Of a stretch of 15,668 bases of DNA, positions 15,008 through 15,668 are shown piece after piece (position 1 is the stretch's first letter; the number at the start of each line of letters is the position of its first letter). Source of the stretch: JBKBXU01 sp046313675 (GTDB lineage: Bacteria; Bacteroidota; Bacteroidia; Cytophagales; Cytophagaceae); the NCBI GenBank assembly GCA_046313675.1, contig JBKBXU010000077.1:1-15668 (forward strand), in the 5' to 3' direction. The notes under the pieces were generated by a model. It was given only the letters and a program-made list of their open reading frames with translations, did no database searches and had not been told where the DNA came from. Made by a program: the position numbers and the translations under genes.

Positions 15008-15376
15008 ATGACCGTTGAGATACCTGATGTAATTTACAGAGATATTGAGTCCGGGGAAACCAGGGTTAAGGAATTGTTTAAAAAACACAATTTGCATGAT
15101 TTTATTTTTCAATGGGAAAGTCGAAAGCCTATTAAAACACCTACTTATAAGAATAGTAAGGATAAATTTTACGGAGTAGATTTTTTAGCTACTGAACAAG
15201 ATGGTTCTTATCACTTGATATATGAACTGTCCAGACAAGGAGGTGGACACAGAAGAATTCCAATCAGTAAAGAAGTATATGATGAAGCACGCACTGGGAA
15301 ATACTCCTCTTCAGACCTTTTTAAAAAATACAACCTTTATCACCTTGATGTTCCAGAAAATGATGTAAAAGATTAA
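15008..15376 (+). CDS. Small protein with internal duplication, toxin tip or immunity protein (122 aa)
   Basis: The product starts MTVEIPDVIYRDIESG and ends PENDVKD. Two similar stretches frame it: IPDVIYRDIESG followed by ELFKKHNLHDF (near residues 5-31), and ISKEVYDEARTG followed by DLFKKYNLYHL (near 84-113). Both follow the pattern xVIY/VY-D...G...LFKK-NL. The middle has FYGVDFLATEQDGSYHLIYE and a RQGGGHRRIPIS stretch. There is no signal peptide. The stop overlaps the next ATG (TAATG), indicating translational coupling. Given the array pattern it could be the remaining tip of a toxin with the next gene as partner, or an orphan immunity protein. The upstream frame is open back to a stop at 14954, so the annotated start may not be original. 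Family unknown. Confidence 0.6.
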   Translation: MTVEIPDVIYRDIESGETRVKELFKKHNLHDFIFQWESRKPIKTPTYKNSKDKFYGVDFLATEQDGSYHLIYELSRQGGGHRRIPISKEVYDEARTGKYSSSDLFKKYNLYHLDVPENDVKD

Positions 15377-15606
15377 TGAGGTTTATAAATTACATCATAT
15401 TAATCCTACTTTTCTTTCTTGGATTTCTTTCAGAAACAATACAGGTTAGGGCTATAAACCTATTTGATTTTAAAGCGGTCAACTCAGAAAGAATTGAGTT
15501 TTCTGAAAGTTCGGAAGAAATTGATTGGCTTGGCCTACTTTATTTAAAAGAAAATCCTCTGGCGCGGTGTGTCACGAATTCAAAATACAGTTGTAGGTAT
15601 TTGTGA
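15376..15606 (+). pseudogene. Small exported or membrane protein truncated by R2 copy 2
   Basis: The ATG at 15376 overlaps the previous stop. The first 60 codons encode MRFINYIILILLFFLGFLSE, a hydrophobic signal peptide or anchor, then acidic sequence (FKAVNSERIEFSESSEEIDW) and GLLYLKEN. At 15556 the R2 repeat begins and supplies the last 16 codons (PLARCVTNSKYSCRYL) before TAG. The native C-terminus is therefore lost. Coupling to the upstream gene and the membrane segment fit a periplasm- or membrane-acting immunity protein, but this is inference. The protein could also be an unrelated small secreted protein. Confidence 0.55.
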
Positions 15607-15668
15607 AGTGTTATAAATAAGATGAGAGTAGGTCTCTCATATACGCCATGCAGTTGGAGTATATAAAC
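15556..15668. repeat. R2 repeat copy 2, running off the window
   Basis: The 113 bases from CCTCTGGCGCGGTGTG to the window end are identical to 13326-13438. Perfect identity implies a very recent duplication, gene conversion, or selection on the sequence. The left edge interrupts the small exported-protein gene. What follows on the right is outside the window, so the repeat's full length cannot be judged. Confidence 0.88.

Noticed and set aside
12644..15668. Integron attC cassette array
   Set aside because: The boundary units lack the R'/L' core and variable-terminal-structure organisation of attC sites, and no integrase is visible. The similarity is only in the idea of cassettes.

Overview
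The window looks like an accessory locus from a member of the Bacteroidota, probably of the Cytophagales/Flavobacteriia type. Supporting signs are moderate-to-low GC, large secreted proteins with Sec signal peptides, fibronectin type III (FN3) repeats of a kind typical of that phylum, starts without clear Shine-Dalgarno sequences, and a TTTG / TAnnTTTG promoter upstream of the main operon. No gene in the window fixes a genus.

Positions 1-412 hold the 5' part of a secreted-protein gene on the minus strand. It diverges across a 145-bp intergenic space from a tight plus-strand operon (558-12633). The operon encodes a 1472-residue beta-rich exported protein, a 705-residue protein made largely of FN3 domains, a 766-residue protein with an FN3 domain and a helical C-terminus, and a 953-residue exported protein built like a polymorphic toxin (N-terminal region, hydrophobic pre-toxin segment, short variable tail). 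A 123-residue probable immunity protein follows, its ATG overlapping the stop of the 953-residue gene. The gaps are 6, 3 and 2 bp, then a 7-bp overlap, so one transcript is likely. The three upstream proteins may help export or display the toxin, but that is inferred from position only.

Positions 12644-15668 form a graveyard or reservoir of toxin/immunity pieces cut by two repeat families. R1 is a 326-327 bp unit present three times (12644, 13621, 14488). It has about 14-bp terminal inverted repeats and carries two strong hairpins. R2 is at least 113 bp, present twice (13326, 15556), with the two copies identical up to the window edge. R1 and R2 share only their first 11 bases (CCTCTGGCGCG, one base changed in the third R1). 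This motif is the exact breakpoint of several broken genes: a RelE/ParE-type toxin, a small exported protein, an immunity-protein remnant, a pre-toxin remnant and two toxin tails.

The pattern suggests that toxin-tip/immunity cassettes behind the full-length toxin are exchanged or accumulated at repeat boundaries carrying this motif. No recombinase or transposase gene is visible, so any enzyme would act from elsewhere, or the repeats serve as homology for ordinary recombination. The C-terminal part of the 953-residue gene (from about 11700) and all cassettes are visibly more AT-rich than the operon body, as expected for acquired tips.
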